DNA of 64,000 nucleotides from positions 41,477,477 to 41,541,476 of the forward strand of contig JABBOT010000080.1 in assembly GCA_016165875.1 (NCBI GenBank), given 5' to 3'. How positions within the stretch are numbered: position 1 is the first letter of the stretch; each line of letters begins with the position of its first letter. The position numbers and the translations under genes were made by a program. The stretch comes from Acanthopleura granulata. Lineage: Eukaryota > Mollusca > Polyplacophora > Chitonida > Chitonidae. Below the pieces are notes generated by a model. The model worked only from the letters and a program-made list of their open reading frames with translations, was not told where the DNA came from and made no database searches. Below, one piece after another: positions 13,067-23,726 of the stretch.

Positions 13067-13316
13067 GGAGAGAACATTGGTAACAACTTCTCCAGTTTTA
13101 TACGTTCATACAATTAAATCTATCCAAATTTGAACTGTAAGTTACATCGAGTTTTAGTCTAAATATGGACATTAGCTTTGTGGACTCGGTCCAAAGTGAA
13201 ATATGCCGATGGTGTCATGCTGGTTAAGATGTGGTATTTTGCACCTTTTCAGATCCTCTGCCTGTGCTTGAACTACACGTAAATGCAGACTGACAGTTAC
13301 AAAGATCGCCCTGAAG

Positions 13317-14387
13317 ATGTTTGAGATCTGCAACACGACGGTGTCGGCAAACGACGACGATGGGGATCTGTATCATGCCAGTTTTGACTTCCTACCCAAG
13401 AAAAGCGGCGGCAGCAAACACATTTTCAAAGGAATGCTTTTCGGCCGTGGACCAAGGAACGGGGTGAAATGCGCGGTGAAGGTGAAGCGGGACAGTTACA
13501 CGACGGAGGCGGAGGATTGGCAGTGCGAGGTAAATGCTTCCAAGGCCCTCAACGCCATCTCCACCGCCTTCAATCAGCGCGTTCTTAGCAAGCAGCATCG
13601 CAAGATATCCATTCGGGTGCCGTTCCCAGCTCTAATGGACACCGTCTGTGGCTCCTGCTCTCTTGTCCAGTTATTCTCCAACTGTTTGGGAAAGAGTATA
13701 ACTGACTCAAAGCCGGAAAAAGACGAGTATGTGCTGATAGAAGACTACATTCGCGGTGACTTCAGTAAACTGAACGCCAACAACGGTTGGAAATCCGCTA
13801 ACTCGAGATATCAGGAAGTGCAGGCGTTTGCTCATTTTACGTGGTGTTATTCGGGCGGAAAATTAGTGGTAGGGGAGCTGCAGGGGGTCCCCACCCCCCG
13901 GGACTACTTATTGACCGATCCTGTCCTACACTCCGCTAATCAGATCTTCGGAGATCGGGACCAGGGCCAGCCTGGCATCGACGCGTTTTTCCAGGAACAC
14001 GTTTGTAACGAGTTGTGCCGAAGTTGGGCCAAACCTTACAAGAACAATGACGTGAATCTTTTAGAAACGCTAAATGAAATGCAGAAGTACGGCAACAACA
14101 ACAGCTTTAATATTTTTCAGTCGGACACATTCTGGCCTGCACCTCCTTTCCCCGTGGATGCTGTGGCCGAAAAAAACTTCGATTATATAACCAACATGAA
14201 ATTGGTCCCAGAGAATAACTTCAATAAATTTAACCGCGAGACATCGTGGGCGGCTTCTGGCTGGCCGTCTTTGCTACTCCGAAGAGCTCCACAAAATACG
14301 TTAGTGGGAACAGTGTCAAATGAGAAAATCTGTAACTGGTCCGAGAAAACATTACACGACAAATACCCGTTTAAACATTTGAATTAA
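13317..14387 (+). CDS. alpha-kinase domain protein (atypical protein kinase)
   Basis: A 356-aa protein in a single coding exon. It belongs to the atypical alpha-kinase family (eEF2 kinase, Dictyostelium myosin heavy chain kinases, TRPM6/7 kinase domains), which phosphorylates Ser/Thr. Visible family features: the ATP-anchoring lysine K55 in CAVKVK; VLIEDYIRG (139-147), matching the hinge segment; FAHFT with H173, the usual first zinc ligand; GELQG (186-190) in place of the common DxQG; LTDP with D201 at the catalytic loop; and H228-x-C230-x3-C234, the rest of the zinc site. The usual glycine-rich GxGNxG loop is altered to GDRDQGQPG (212-220). The N-terminal ~40 and C-terminal ~115 residues have no recognisable domain, and there is no calmodulin-binding, WD40 or channel region, so it is not eEF2K, MHCK or TRPM. 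The ATG is the first after an in-frame TGA near 13273. The likely substrate is unknown. Confidence 0.88.
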   Translation: MFEICNTTVSANDDDGDLYHASFDFLPKKSGGSKHIFKGMLFGRGPRNGVKCAVKVKRDSYTTEAEDWQCEVNASKALNAISTAFNQRVLSKQHRKISIRVPFPALMDTVCGSCSLVQLFSNCLGKSITDSKPEKDEYVLIEDYIRGDFSKLNANNGWKSANSRYQEVQAFAHFTWCYSGGKLVVGELQGVPTPRDYLLTDPVLHSANQIFGDRDQGQPGIDAFFQEHVCNELCRSWAKPYKNNDVNLLETLNEMQKYGNNNSFNIFQSDTFWPAPPFPVDAVAEKNFDYITNMKLVPENNFNKFNRETSWAASGWPSLLLRRAPQNTLVGTVSNEKICNWSEKTLHDKYPFKHLN

Positions 14388-14950
14388 ATCTATATATAAT
14401 CAAATTAATATAAAATTGTCGTGTGTCACGCATGTCCTTCGTTGTACTTGTGTTTCTGTTTAAAGGTGTTCGAATAATATTGGATACATATGTGAATGCG
14501 AGTATTGATGCCTGTGCGACATAAACTGGCAAGTTGAAGCGCCTAAAACTTACATCTCTACACACATGTGAAGGCTAGTGATGGAATAACTATTTTAGCC
14601 GAGTGAAACAAGGATGAATCTAGATTTTTGTACAATGTAATGGATGCCTAATTGCGGATTTTCACCCGATTGATTATATGTCCCTTGTTGTAAATTTGAC
14701 AGAGGTTATTAACATTGTGGATTTGTCTGTTGTAGGTGAATGAGGTGACCTACAATGGCAAACTACTGCTATACCTATATATACATATTGTAATTACGTG
14801 TTAGTGTGTATCGCCAAGCAGCATTCACTTCAGCCAGTATGCCTTACAGGCCATGCCAAAAACTATGTATGTAGTATAAACCGATCCTTATATCCATGCA
14901 GTGTACATCCACTGATAAGTTTCACGAAATACACAAAAATAGTGTGACTC
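14388..14950. other. alpha-kinase 3' flank
   Basis: This presumably includes the 3'UTR of the alpha-kinase gene. No canonical AATAAA is evident close to the stop, so the transcript end cannot be placed. No other gene is visible. Confidence 0.4.
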
Positions 14951-15046
14951 CATTTTGACTCAATATGTCTGCATTTTATTTGGCCATTATCCTAAATGGA
15001 TAATGAAGATAACGGTGAAGTAAATCGCACTTACTGAGTCAAAATG
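14951..15046. repeat. nested inverted repeat
   Basis: CATTTTGACTCA (14951-14962) is repeated in perfect inverted form as TGAGTCAAAATG (15035-15046). Between them lies a second hairpin, ATTATCC (14986-14992) against GGATAAT (14998-15004), with a five-base loop. The outer arms contain TGACTCA/TGAGTCA, an AP-1-type core. It could be a small foldback element, a structured RNA, or chance. Confidence 0.6.
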
Positions 15047-15971
15047 AAGCTTTTCTTTTTGGAGTTGCACTACTTGTGTGTTACAAGCCTGATATCAAAG
15101 GCTTGTTTTTTGTTTCCCCCACGGGTTGGTTTATTCATCTATGTTGTGGTGCTTCGCTAAAATACTGTCAAGGTGGCGTAATTTACCCTTAACCATTCAT
15201 CCTGTAAGAGAAATACACGCGTGCCAATGGGCTAAGTAGTGAAGTTTCTATCAATATTGCCAATTTTCATTCTTTTGCTTGACTCAATCATCTGTAAGCC
15301 GTCAAATGCTGTCTTTGCTCAACGAACAACCATCATCAAAATTCAGATTTTTACCAATGTAGATTAACTGTATAAATGCAGTTCAGAGGGGGGCGGGGGC
15401 AAAATATTATTTATATCTATAAATCCACATGGTTCTGTTTGACATGTATAGCGCATGTAATATCTTAACACATGTATAATGTTTGTCTGCTGGACGCCCG
15501 GTTACTCCTTCATTTGTCGGAATTGTGCCGTCCAGTTCGTATAAGTGTTGAATTCTTTATGTTTGGTGCTTAATTAAGATTAATGCTGTATGTTTTTTTT
15601 TGTTTTTTTTTTGTTATATTAAAATTTTCCAAAGCGCTTACACGTCAATTCTTCAAAGATTTATTTGTTTGTACCCTCACACAACTTGGAGTCTCACAAG
15701 TGAATTGCCTTCCACTGTAAAACTGGTGCCAGGGATAACCTCTATACACATTTTCATACAATGTTCGGCTGCCCAAAGCTTTGTGTTTCACTCTGGGCAC
15801 TACAGTGTCCTCCACCCAAAAATCTGCAGGTCCTGACCGCCATCGTACAACTGACACATTTTTGCTGGTGGCATTTAATAACAACCGTTCAATGAACGCT
15901 TTTTGATGTTGCTACGTTTCCTCACGGGTAATAATTCACGCGCCAGCAAAGCTGAGTGACTCAGGAGACTC
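15047..15971. other. intergenic sequence without supported gene
   Basis: No supported gene. It contains a G-rich tract near 15389 and T-runs near 15593-15613. ORFs on both strands are short and motif-free. Confidence 0.5.
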
Positions 15972-16170
15972 ACCAATGCGATTGCTGTGAGCTCCAGTCC
16001 AACCCATGCTAGCTTCCTCTCCGACTGTACGTGAGAAGGTCTGCCCGCAACTTACGTGGGATGGTTGTTGGTTTCCCGAAGGCTCGGTCCGGTTTCTTCC
16101 CCTATAATGCTGGTCGCCGTCGTATAATTGAAATATTCTTGAGTTCGGCGTAAAACACCAATCAAAGTAA
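15972..16170 (+). mobile_element. SINE family 1 copy
   Basis: A copy of a dispersed tRNA-derived element found at least nine times in the window. It shows the family order: a B-box-like 'gtgagctccagtcc', then 'catgctagcttcctctcc', 'aaggtctgcc.gcaac', 'ggtttc', 'ataatgctgg.cgccgtcgtat', 'gaaatattcttgag', 'ggcgtaaaacaccaat' and an AT-rich tail. The body is about 200 bp, and the 5' A-box part is degraded or missing. Confidence 0.85.
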
Positions 16171-16394
16171 TTCGCGAAGAATTGACTAACGGGTTTCGTG
16201 AAAGTGACCGTTGGCAGGAACGGTGTAGTCGCCAACCGTATGACCCAATCTGGTTGCCTAACGTATCCTGGGTGGACGTCAAGAGGGAACCAGTTCATGG
16301 GCCCTTTCGTGTTTATGACCAATCATAATCAATATCATTGCCAATAGGTCAAAGGGGTATCTCACGCATTGGTTGCAATTATTCAATCTTTGAG

Positions 16395-16410
16395 TGACGT
16401 CATGACGTCA
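16395..16410. promoter_or_regulatory. two abutting perfect CRE palindromes
   Basis: TGACGTCA occurs twice in immediate succession (16395-16402 and 16403-16410), a 16-bp perfect tandem of the CREB/ATF consensus. A further TGACGTCG follows at 16523-16530. The surrounding ~200 bp has no repeat signature I recognise. The nearest gene is RPL13, whose 3' end is 2 kb away, so no target gene is obvious. Confidence 0.45.
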
Positions 16411-16780
16411 ATATTGCTTTTACCGGGAATGGAATGAAAAGCAACGTTGTCACGAACAGGGGTAGTGGTGGTGGGACATCAATTGTGGTGGATCTATCCG
16501 TTATAACCATGATGAGTTTCTGTGACGTCGCCGAGCAGCAAACGGGCACCGCCATGTCATGATGTTCGAAATTTAAAGGGAGACAAACCCTGGAGCTTTA
16601 AAATATTGTAATCTCACATTTGTGTACACTGCTTAACAGTGGATATATGGGCAACCTTCCTTCCCAGTATTGGCTACTGTGTTGCATCAGTTTGACGGCA
16701 GAAGCTATTTTACGTGAACGGATTTTAGTGTTCAATTATTCTTTTCGCGGCCTTGACGAGCGGAATTGCTAAATGGCTCC

Positions 16781-16958
16781 TGCTGTCGCTGTGAGTTCAA
16801 GTCCAGCTCATGCTGGCTTCTTCGGTCTCGTACAGGAGAGGGTCCGCCAACAACTTGCGAGTAGTCGTGGGTTTCCTCCCACCATAATGCTGACCGCCGT
16901 TGAAGAAGTGAAATATTTCGGAGTATAGCGTAAACGACCAATCAAGTAAATAAATCAA
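16781..16958 (+). mobile_element. SINE family 1 copy
   Basis: Same family and orientation as the element at 15972. It contains 'gctgtgagttcaagtccagctcatgctggcttc', then 'cgtgggtttcctcccaccataatgctgaccgccg', 'gaaatattt' and 'caatcaagtaaataaatcaaa'. It has a small internal deletion relative to the longer copies. Confidence 0.85.
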
Positions 16959-17084
16959 AATGGCTCTTGTACATATAAAACGAATTTTCAAGCACTGCTT
17001 AAGTTTGCCGATCTTCCAGAAATGAACTTTAGTTTGTTGCTTATTTCTAAAATTTTAACTCTGTTCTTCATCACAAGCAACATC

Positions 17085-17420
17085 ACTGTGATCCTACATA
17101 CAGTGGAGGAAACCATCGTTACAGGCAAAACTGTGATAATGCATACTGTGGAGCAATCCATTCCATATGAATCTGTGATCATTTACAGTGGCAAGAAACA
17201 CCACAGGCAAACCTGCGACCATGCTCTGCACAAGAAACCATCATCATAGGGGAACTCAGATCACACGTCATTGGCAAAACTGTGTTCATAGTGAAGAAAC
17301 CATAATAGGCAAAACTGATCACACACACACATACAGTGGAGGAAGCCACCATCACAGGCTACACTGCTACCACACAGAAAGGTGAAAACCACCATGGGCA
17401 TAACTCTTACATGCATACAG
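17085..17420. repeat. degenerate ~40-45 bp tandem array
   Basis: Repeated blocks read 'catacagtggaggaaaccat', 'tacaggcaaaactgtgat', 'cacaggcaaacctgcgac', 'attggcaaaactgtgttc' and 'cataataggcaaaactgatc'. They indicate about seven or eight decayed units of variable length. No coding potential beyond short ORFs. Confidence 0.65.
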
Positions 17421-18423
17421 TCCAAAACAGCTTCTTAATCTCACAGGTTCAGTTGGCGAGTCTTGACGGAAAGAAGATGGAACCACTGTAAGCAAAGACA
17501 ATACTAATTATAGCGCAGAAAGGAAGCCATAGATGATTACAGAATGTCAACAGTTCCTTCGGGAATACCAGGCAGACGGCGCATCAGTTGTTAACCGCTG
17601 AGACCGCCAAGCGTTAAAGGTGTCGGAAGCCACAAAATCAGGCATCAAGATCAAGATCAGGCATCAAGTTTCCTACATTTTAACTATAAGCTGGTGCTAG
17701 ACAGCAAAGCATTCTACCCATCGGGGGTCACAATTCAGCATATTATGTGAATTTCATGATAGTGTTTATGACGGAGACTGTACATGGACTCGAGCATAGT
17801 TTTAAGTTAAAACGCATAAAAAATTAATAATGGATCTGAAACTTTTGTTTTCTCCAAAGTATTGAATAGGCATAGATGACCATATCCTTTTCTCTGTCCC
17901 ATCTGGGAATTGTTCTCTACGAGAGTGCCAATGGGTCATGCAAAACAGCAATTTTGGCTTATTACATGACACACTTTACAGGTGTTGCCTCAAGATGCCA
18001 CATGCCACAAAGGCATTTTGTTGGGATATCAAGTTGTAACACAAACTGCAGTAGCGGAGCCACTGACGGGTCGGGTCAGGTAGGTAGGTAGGTGGGGTGG
18101 ACGCGGTTGAAGCCCTTCCTCATTCACCCCTAGTCTGCCTCCTCCTGTTCATGTACAATCCTTATTGCCATCGGCCATATCATTACAGCTCCGCTCATGT
18201 TAGGTGTTGAGGTAATTAAGACAAAATTAATAGCTCTTTTCACTTTAAAGATCCTCTTTTCCCAAACTTCAAAAAATTTGAAGATGGACAAAACAGTCTA
18301 AGACAGATACATGATCTATAAGAAGCCATGATTCATACCAGAACAGCCAGGTAGTGGTCCCTTCAAAATACAATGTGAAGCACATGCCAATAAATAAGAA
18401 CACAACAATCCTTCCCTTCCAGA
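17421..18423. other. intergenic sequence downstream of RPL13
   Basis: No supported gene. It lies between the degenerate array and the RPL13 polyadenylation region. A short GTAGGTAGGTAGGTGGGG run sits near 18080. Confidence 0.5.
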
Positions 18424-18429
18424 TTTATT
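18424..18429 (-). terminator. RPL13: RPL13 polyadenylation signal
   Basis: TTTATT on +, i.e. AATAAA on the - strand, 40 bases past the RPL13 stop codon. A very short 3'UTR is typical of ribosomal protein genes. A second AATAAA overlaps the bases just after the stop. Confidence 0.6.
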
Positions 18430-18468
18430 ATTTCTGGGAGCTGATCACATAGCCAATGGTAACAGTTT

Positions 18469-20610
18469 TTATTTGGCCTTTTCAGCCTCTTCTGCAGCTT
18501 TGTCTGCGGCTCTCTTCTGTCGAACGCCAAAGAGACGTGTATCCGCACGCGCCTGTCTCAGAGCAGTGAAGGCGTTGAATTTGTTCTCCTCTGGAGTTAT
18601 CTTCCTGGCCTTCTCACCTCTGTACGTCCTCCTAATGGGCATGACCTGGCCGGACAGCTGAGTGGCCATCTTAAGTTCCTCAGCCTGGAAACATGCATCA
18701 CCAAATCAATAAATCTATGAATAATTGCATTTTGTTTTTTAATCCACGTTAACAATATTTCAGGTATACATGTACTAAAGTGAAATGATGGCAATGTGAA
18801 GGCCAAAGTAAGACAATGAATAGATAAATGAGTCTAGTTTTACAGCACATAAGCACCATTTCAATTGTATCAAGGCCAGAGGAAGACATTGCCTTCTGCA
18901 CTTATCTGTATCTGTAAGAATACATTTTGGATAAGATCATTCTGAATACCTTTCTTGGGGGCCTCAATACCTGTTACTTCTATTACCATATGATAATCTG
19001 TTAAGAATTCAGCCTACTTTCAGGTGAAAATAGCACTCTGGAAACTGGAGTTTCTTCTTGAGAAGTTATCACCCTATTTACTTCACCTACAGCTAGGAGA
19101 CACTTTTGCATCATCAAGTCCTACCAATTATAATGCCCGAAAGTAAAACATGACACAAAACTAAAGCCTCAAACCCCTTGAAATTTAAACAGCTGTCAGC
19201 TCATAAAAATAAACTGTTCATCAGAAAATACAGCCATAAATAAAAAACAATCAACCTCCAGAAGATGCAATACATTACGATTTGTATATTTTATGTGCAC
19301 ACTTACCGAGGCATCTCCCTTCTTGGGTTTGTATATTTTATGTGCACACTTACCGAGGCATCTCCCTTCTTGGGTTTGTATATTTTATGTGCACACTTAC
19401 TGAGGCATCTCCCTTCTTGGGTTTGTATATTTTATGTGCACACTTATCGAGGCATCTCAGTTCTTGGGTTTGTATATTTTATGTGCACACTTACCGAGGC
19501 ATCTCCCTTCTTGGGTTTGCTCAGTTTCTTGGGGAACAGGATCAGTTTGGATCGGTATTCCTTCAGACGCTGTACATTTTCCTGTAATGATTCCATAGAC
19601 TTGTTTCTGCGCCGGAAATCCACAGCTATGCCGATGGTGCGGGCCTCTCGTTTGTTAATGTTGGCAGCCTGCAAATGGAAAATACTCCCTGGGTTAGAAT
19701 TGTTGACACTTCAGAACTCTAGTTTTACATCCTTCAGAGGGGATAATGTATTTTCTACTCAATGTAATTTAATCTTAGAAGTTCGAACAATTTCTAACAT
19801 CCAAATTTTAAACCCCTTGTCAATTACATTATTTACTTCTTTGATTGGTATTTTATGCTTTACTTAAAGAATATTTCACTTACATGATGGAGGCCAGCAT
19901 AACAGTGGGAGGAAACCAGGCTCTGAGGAAACTCAAAGCCCTTTGCAGGCTGCTGCTGCACCTTCCAACGTATGACAGGGAGCCAGCATGAGCTGGCCTT
20001 GAACTCAGAGCAGCCACATTGGTCAGAAGCTCAAGTGAATGTGCTCTAATAACAAGCTAACAACTTGGCTTTGGAAACTGCACAATTACTTTTGACAACT
20101 TTCAATAACTTTCACAAAAAAAAATTATTGCCGCGATTAACCCTTGATATTCCACTCAGTTGGTGACAAAGTACATTGTAAAGAGAAATGGCGCAGGTAA
20201 TCTTGCAGAACATTCACCTCACCTACACTTGTATAATCTTTCCTGGATTCATGCAATTTGAAATAGTAATCGAACAGGAAATAACTGACATATCTTATAT
20301 TCCCAGAAAAAGTAGCATTAAAAGTTATTTTGACCACAACTGCTAATTCTTCATCCACACTCACCTTGAGCTCCTCCAGCGTGAACCCTCTGCCAGCCCG
20401 GATTTTACTGTTGTACTTAAATGTCGGGCAGTGGACAATTGGCCGGAGCGGCCCGGCCACTGGCCGCGGAGCAATACGTCTGGCCTTCTTCACACGCGTC
20501 TCATGCCGCCGCTTCTTCCTCATTGGCTGGTTGAACCATGTTTTCACCATGCGCTGCCAGTCTTTGTGGAAATGCCCATTGGGCAAAATGTTGTTACGCT
20601 TTGGGGCCAT
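18469..20610 (-). CDS. RPL13: 60S ribosomal protein L13 (eL13)
   Basis: Large-subunit cytosolic ribosomal protein eL13. Coding exons on the - strand are 20610-20365 (82 codons, starting MAPKRNN), 19668-19495 (58 codons) and 18684-18469 (71 codons plus TAA). All junctions are phase 0 with GT-AG ends, giving 211 aa, the same length as human RPL13. Recognised stretches include [46 protein letters not shown] and the C-terminal [15 protein letters not shown]. The ATG lies five bases inside its exon after CTACAG, so a non-coding exon 1 must lie upstream (probably 20.8-20.95 kb) and was not placed. Intron 2 contains a SINE. The exon-3 donor is embedded in a five-copy 47-bp tandem array. Its 5' side faces USB1 across about 3 kb. 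Confidence 0.96.
19281..19515 (-). repeat. 47-bp tandem array containing RPL13 exon-3 end and 5' splice site
   Basis: Five copies begin (TTTGTATATT on +) at 19281, 19328, 19375, 19422 and 19469, exactly 47 bp apart. Read on the RPL13 strand, each unit is the last ~18 coding bases of exon 3 (KKGDAS codons) followed by GTAAGTGTGCAC and intron. The exon-proximal donor is at 19494/19493. Equivalent donors at 19400, 19353 and 19306 are intact, while the copy at 19447/19446 reads ATAAGT and is dead. Reading past the first donor reaches an in-frame TAA after 16 extra codons, so use of the outer donors would truncate RPL13. Confidence 0.95.
19872..20068 (-). mobile_element. SINE family 1 copy in RPL13 intron 2
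   Basis: Reverse-oriented family-1 element: 'aatatttcactta', 'ggaggccagcataa.agtgggaggaaacc', 'ccttccaacgtatg', 'gagccagcatgagctgg' and the complement of the B box 'cttgaactcagag'. It is diverged, lies between coding exons 2 and 3 of RPL13, and does not disrupt either exon. Confidence 0.75.
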
Positions 20611-20649
20611 CTTAGCTGTAGAGAAAAATATAACCATTATTCATAGTAG

Positions 20650-23600
20650 TTCATTTAAACTAATCAAGTATACTATGTTTGTAAGTAGTATTAACATTTA
20701 TAAGATATACCTACTTGAAGTGAAAGAATGCACACGTTCAAATTTTGACAAAAAAAAATTTTGTATGTATTTTGGTGAAGTATTTTTCTAACACCTCCGC
20801 CACAGTGGAAATTGACATCTGACCATACTCTGCCAGCTAACATGAAACGCAGTGAAGTAACTGTTCCAAGCGCAGATCACTCGTCACCTGAAACTGTTGT
20901 CAGCTGCTAGGGTTGTTGTCGAAATTTAGGTGTACAAGTAAAATTATAACAAAATGATCGAGAAACTTACTCTGGCCAAAACACAATGGTCTAAATATAC
21001 TTTAAATTTTGTAATTTTTTTTAACAGTGCCTCAGTCATGAGCTGTCTTTTACTTTAATAATGAATTTCATCATTTTACACAATACAACAGCCCTTAATT
21101 TTCTGGACTTTTGATTATAATTGTTCAATGGCCCTGTATGTCTCTCCTGACGTGGTGTGTACTTATTACATTTTGGGCTACCTTCTCCAGCCAGGTTAGT
21201 GTTTTTATGTATGGTGTTGCCTTTGTCCATCTGTGCCAAAATTTACTTATTTCTGTTTGGCAAACAGCAGCCTGCTTGATTGAAAGTCCATCTGCTGAAA
21301 GTATTGCCATCAAAAATTACACAAACTTTTCATGGTTCAATAATTTGCCCCTCTCTTTCTGGTTTCCTAACTGTGTTTTTATTTTCTGTTATATTGTAGT
21401 TTTGATCGCAAAAATTCTTGCTTGATACATTGAAACAATCAACCAAAACTGGATTTCTATAACTTTACCTGAAAACACAAGGATAATATGGTAATTCATA
21501 TTGAAAACCCTAATTCAATGGATGTCATTCTCTGCATATGCATTCTTGCTGGACAGCGTATGGTACTATATTGAATTAAGAAAGAAACCAGTAAACTTGC
21601 AGAGTGGTTTTACCAATGCTACTGTTGGCACGATACCTTCCTTGGGCTACCTGCCTGTCTGGCAGTGTAGTTAGCATTTACTGTCGTAAATGTCTTAAAT
21701 GTGCAGCTGCTCAGAAAATGTAAACCGTCTTCATATGTAAATTGATGCGTGCATTAAAGGTATACACCCTATCATGACACAAGAACAGTGTGACATGGTT
21801 CAGTGACTTATTCTTTTGGCTTCCCTGCTGTACTAAGTCTAAGAGGCAGAAACCATGCTTGGTGCACCAAGTGGATAATGACAAATGAAAATTTCCTTTT
21901 CGTTGAAAATCTCATCACAATTTCCAGTGTTCAGGGGTTCAAATCTGAGTTCAAGACTATAATTTATCTCTTTAGTGGCATTTTAAGCCATACTCAAGAA
22001 AATTACACTTATACAACTGCAGTCAGCACTAAGCACACTCCTTCTCTGTCTATAAGCTTATATGATTAACACTACAGCTCCTTTTTTCAGGTAAGGTCTT
22101 CAAATTACATTATCTTGGAATTCAAACAGTATTGTGTGCTATATCAATACAAGACTGGGCCAGCTGAGGTAGTTGCAAATATGCAATTCTGTTTTGAGTG
22201 ATGTTAGTTACAATGAGAAACAACCTAAGAACATTTCAGATTTTACACGCGATTTCTTCAATTAAATGCGATTCAGGATCCACAACTGTCGTGGTACACT
22301 GTACATGTATTTAAGTACGAGTGCTCAAAAATATCCCATTGAAAAGCTCCCATTTTTGCCCTATCTCCTGTTCTCTCCCATTTACTTTATTTCTTTTATC
22401 ACAGAGACTCTCCTTCACAGCTACCACAGAATAGTTTGCTTCAGCCTGGTACCCTGCCTCTGATACTGAACAAAATGCAGCTGTCAGGAAACAAGGTACT
22501 CGACTAAAATGAAACTCTTCTGCACAGAGGCGGTACAAGATACATCATACGTCATGTTAACCTTGAGGCTACCAGGTCAGTTGATCACTTTGAGCATTAC
22601 CAAAGAATCTTGTGCCAACACAGCTCAGTAACGTTATGCTTGTAACAGACTGACAGACAAAAATTTTTTAAGGAACATGTATAATATTGAAAATTTAAGG
22701 TCTTAGAGATCTGTTGGATGGGTAATTTTGTCACAAGCCCAGTCTGACACGATCTGCATCTGTATGCATATTTAATATACTGACGGGTATTACACATAGA
22801 CATCCGCCTGAGAATTGCCATATTTGTGATGGATGGCTAGCGACTGTTAGGGTGCTCCCTCCCCTCTATCCCCTAAATGTAGAAAACCACAGATCCTTTC
22901 TGCATAACACTGACAGGGCTGCATTCGTTGACAATTTGCCTTCACACTGGTATATAATACAAACTTAGAGCAGAGAAAGATGGTGCATGGGCACAGTCGA
23001 TGTCTTATTGGCTTGATAGCACATATGCGTGCCACTGGAACGAAATACTACTGATTTGGAAATACTAACGGTGGATTCAAGAAGATAATAGCCACAGGTA
23101 GAGAAACAATTGGAAAAGTTGGAGGCTGAATGTTTTATTTCTTGAATTTCAGAAGCAATGGGTGATGCCGGCCCCAACTAATTTCATACCTTATCCTTTT
23201 ATATATATGTAGGAGGCTGGTATATGGCATATATAGGGTTGACGGGCTGGTTTTGAGTGCCTGTGGTTGACAACTACGTGAAGTGTTGATAATCAACCTG
23301 TTATTTGCAAATACTTGTCAAACCGGCAGAATCAGAACTGTTCCAATAGCTGTTCTTAACCTTCCCAAAATGCATGGGGTAACCCAAACTTGACTGTAAC
23401 AAGTGTGCTTATAAGTGTGTTTAGGTCTTAAACAGGCTAGATAACGTGTTGTTGTTGTTCACAGACGTGGAAGACGATCAAATCCAAAACGAACCAACAG
23501 CTCTAATATCATCCAGGTCACAAAAATAAGCATACAGTCTTTGAGAACAGATGTTCCAAATGTGATTTCTGTAGGTTAGTATTGAGTTTTAAGTTTGATG

Positions 23601-23726
23601 ATGGGTAAATCATAACGATTATTCGTGGGGTTGCCCAATGGCATACCTTCAGCTCAGTCCCCAAACAGAAAAGGATCTGCCAGATGGCGCTTAACAATTA
23701 TCTCCCCTGCCTGTGAGCATCATAGC
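20650..23726. other. divergent interval between RPL13 and USB1
   Basis: This holds RPL13 intron 1, its unplaced non-coding exon 1 and promoter on -, and the USB1 upstream region on +. A fragment resembling the 3' part of SINE family 1 in reverse occurs near 21965-22025 ('ttttaagccatactcaaga'). No other gene is supported. Confidence 0.5.

Noticed and set aside
19020..19121. Possible box C/D snoRNA in RPL13 intron 3 (TTGATGA ... CTGA on -)
   Set aside because: The vertebrate RPL13 gene hosts a snoRNA, so I looked. The boxes are present but the flanks do not form a terminal stem and the C box starts with T rather than a purine.
19265..19867. 200-aa + strand ORF with repeated [20 protein letters not shown] motifs
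   Set aside because: It is the antisense translation of the 47-bp array and RPL13 exon 3; the repeated peptide is a by-product of the repeat.
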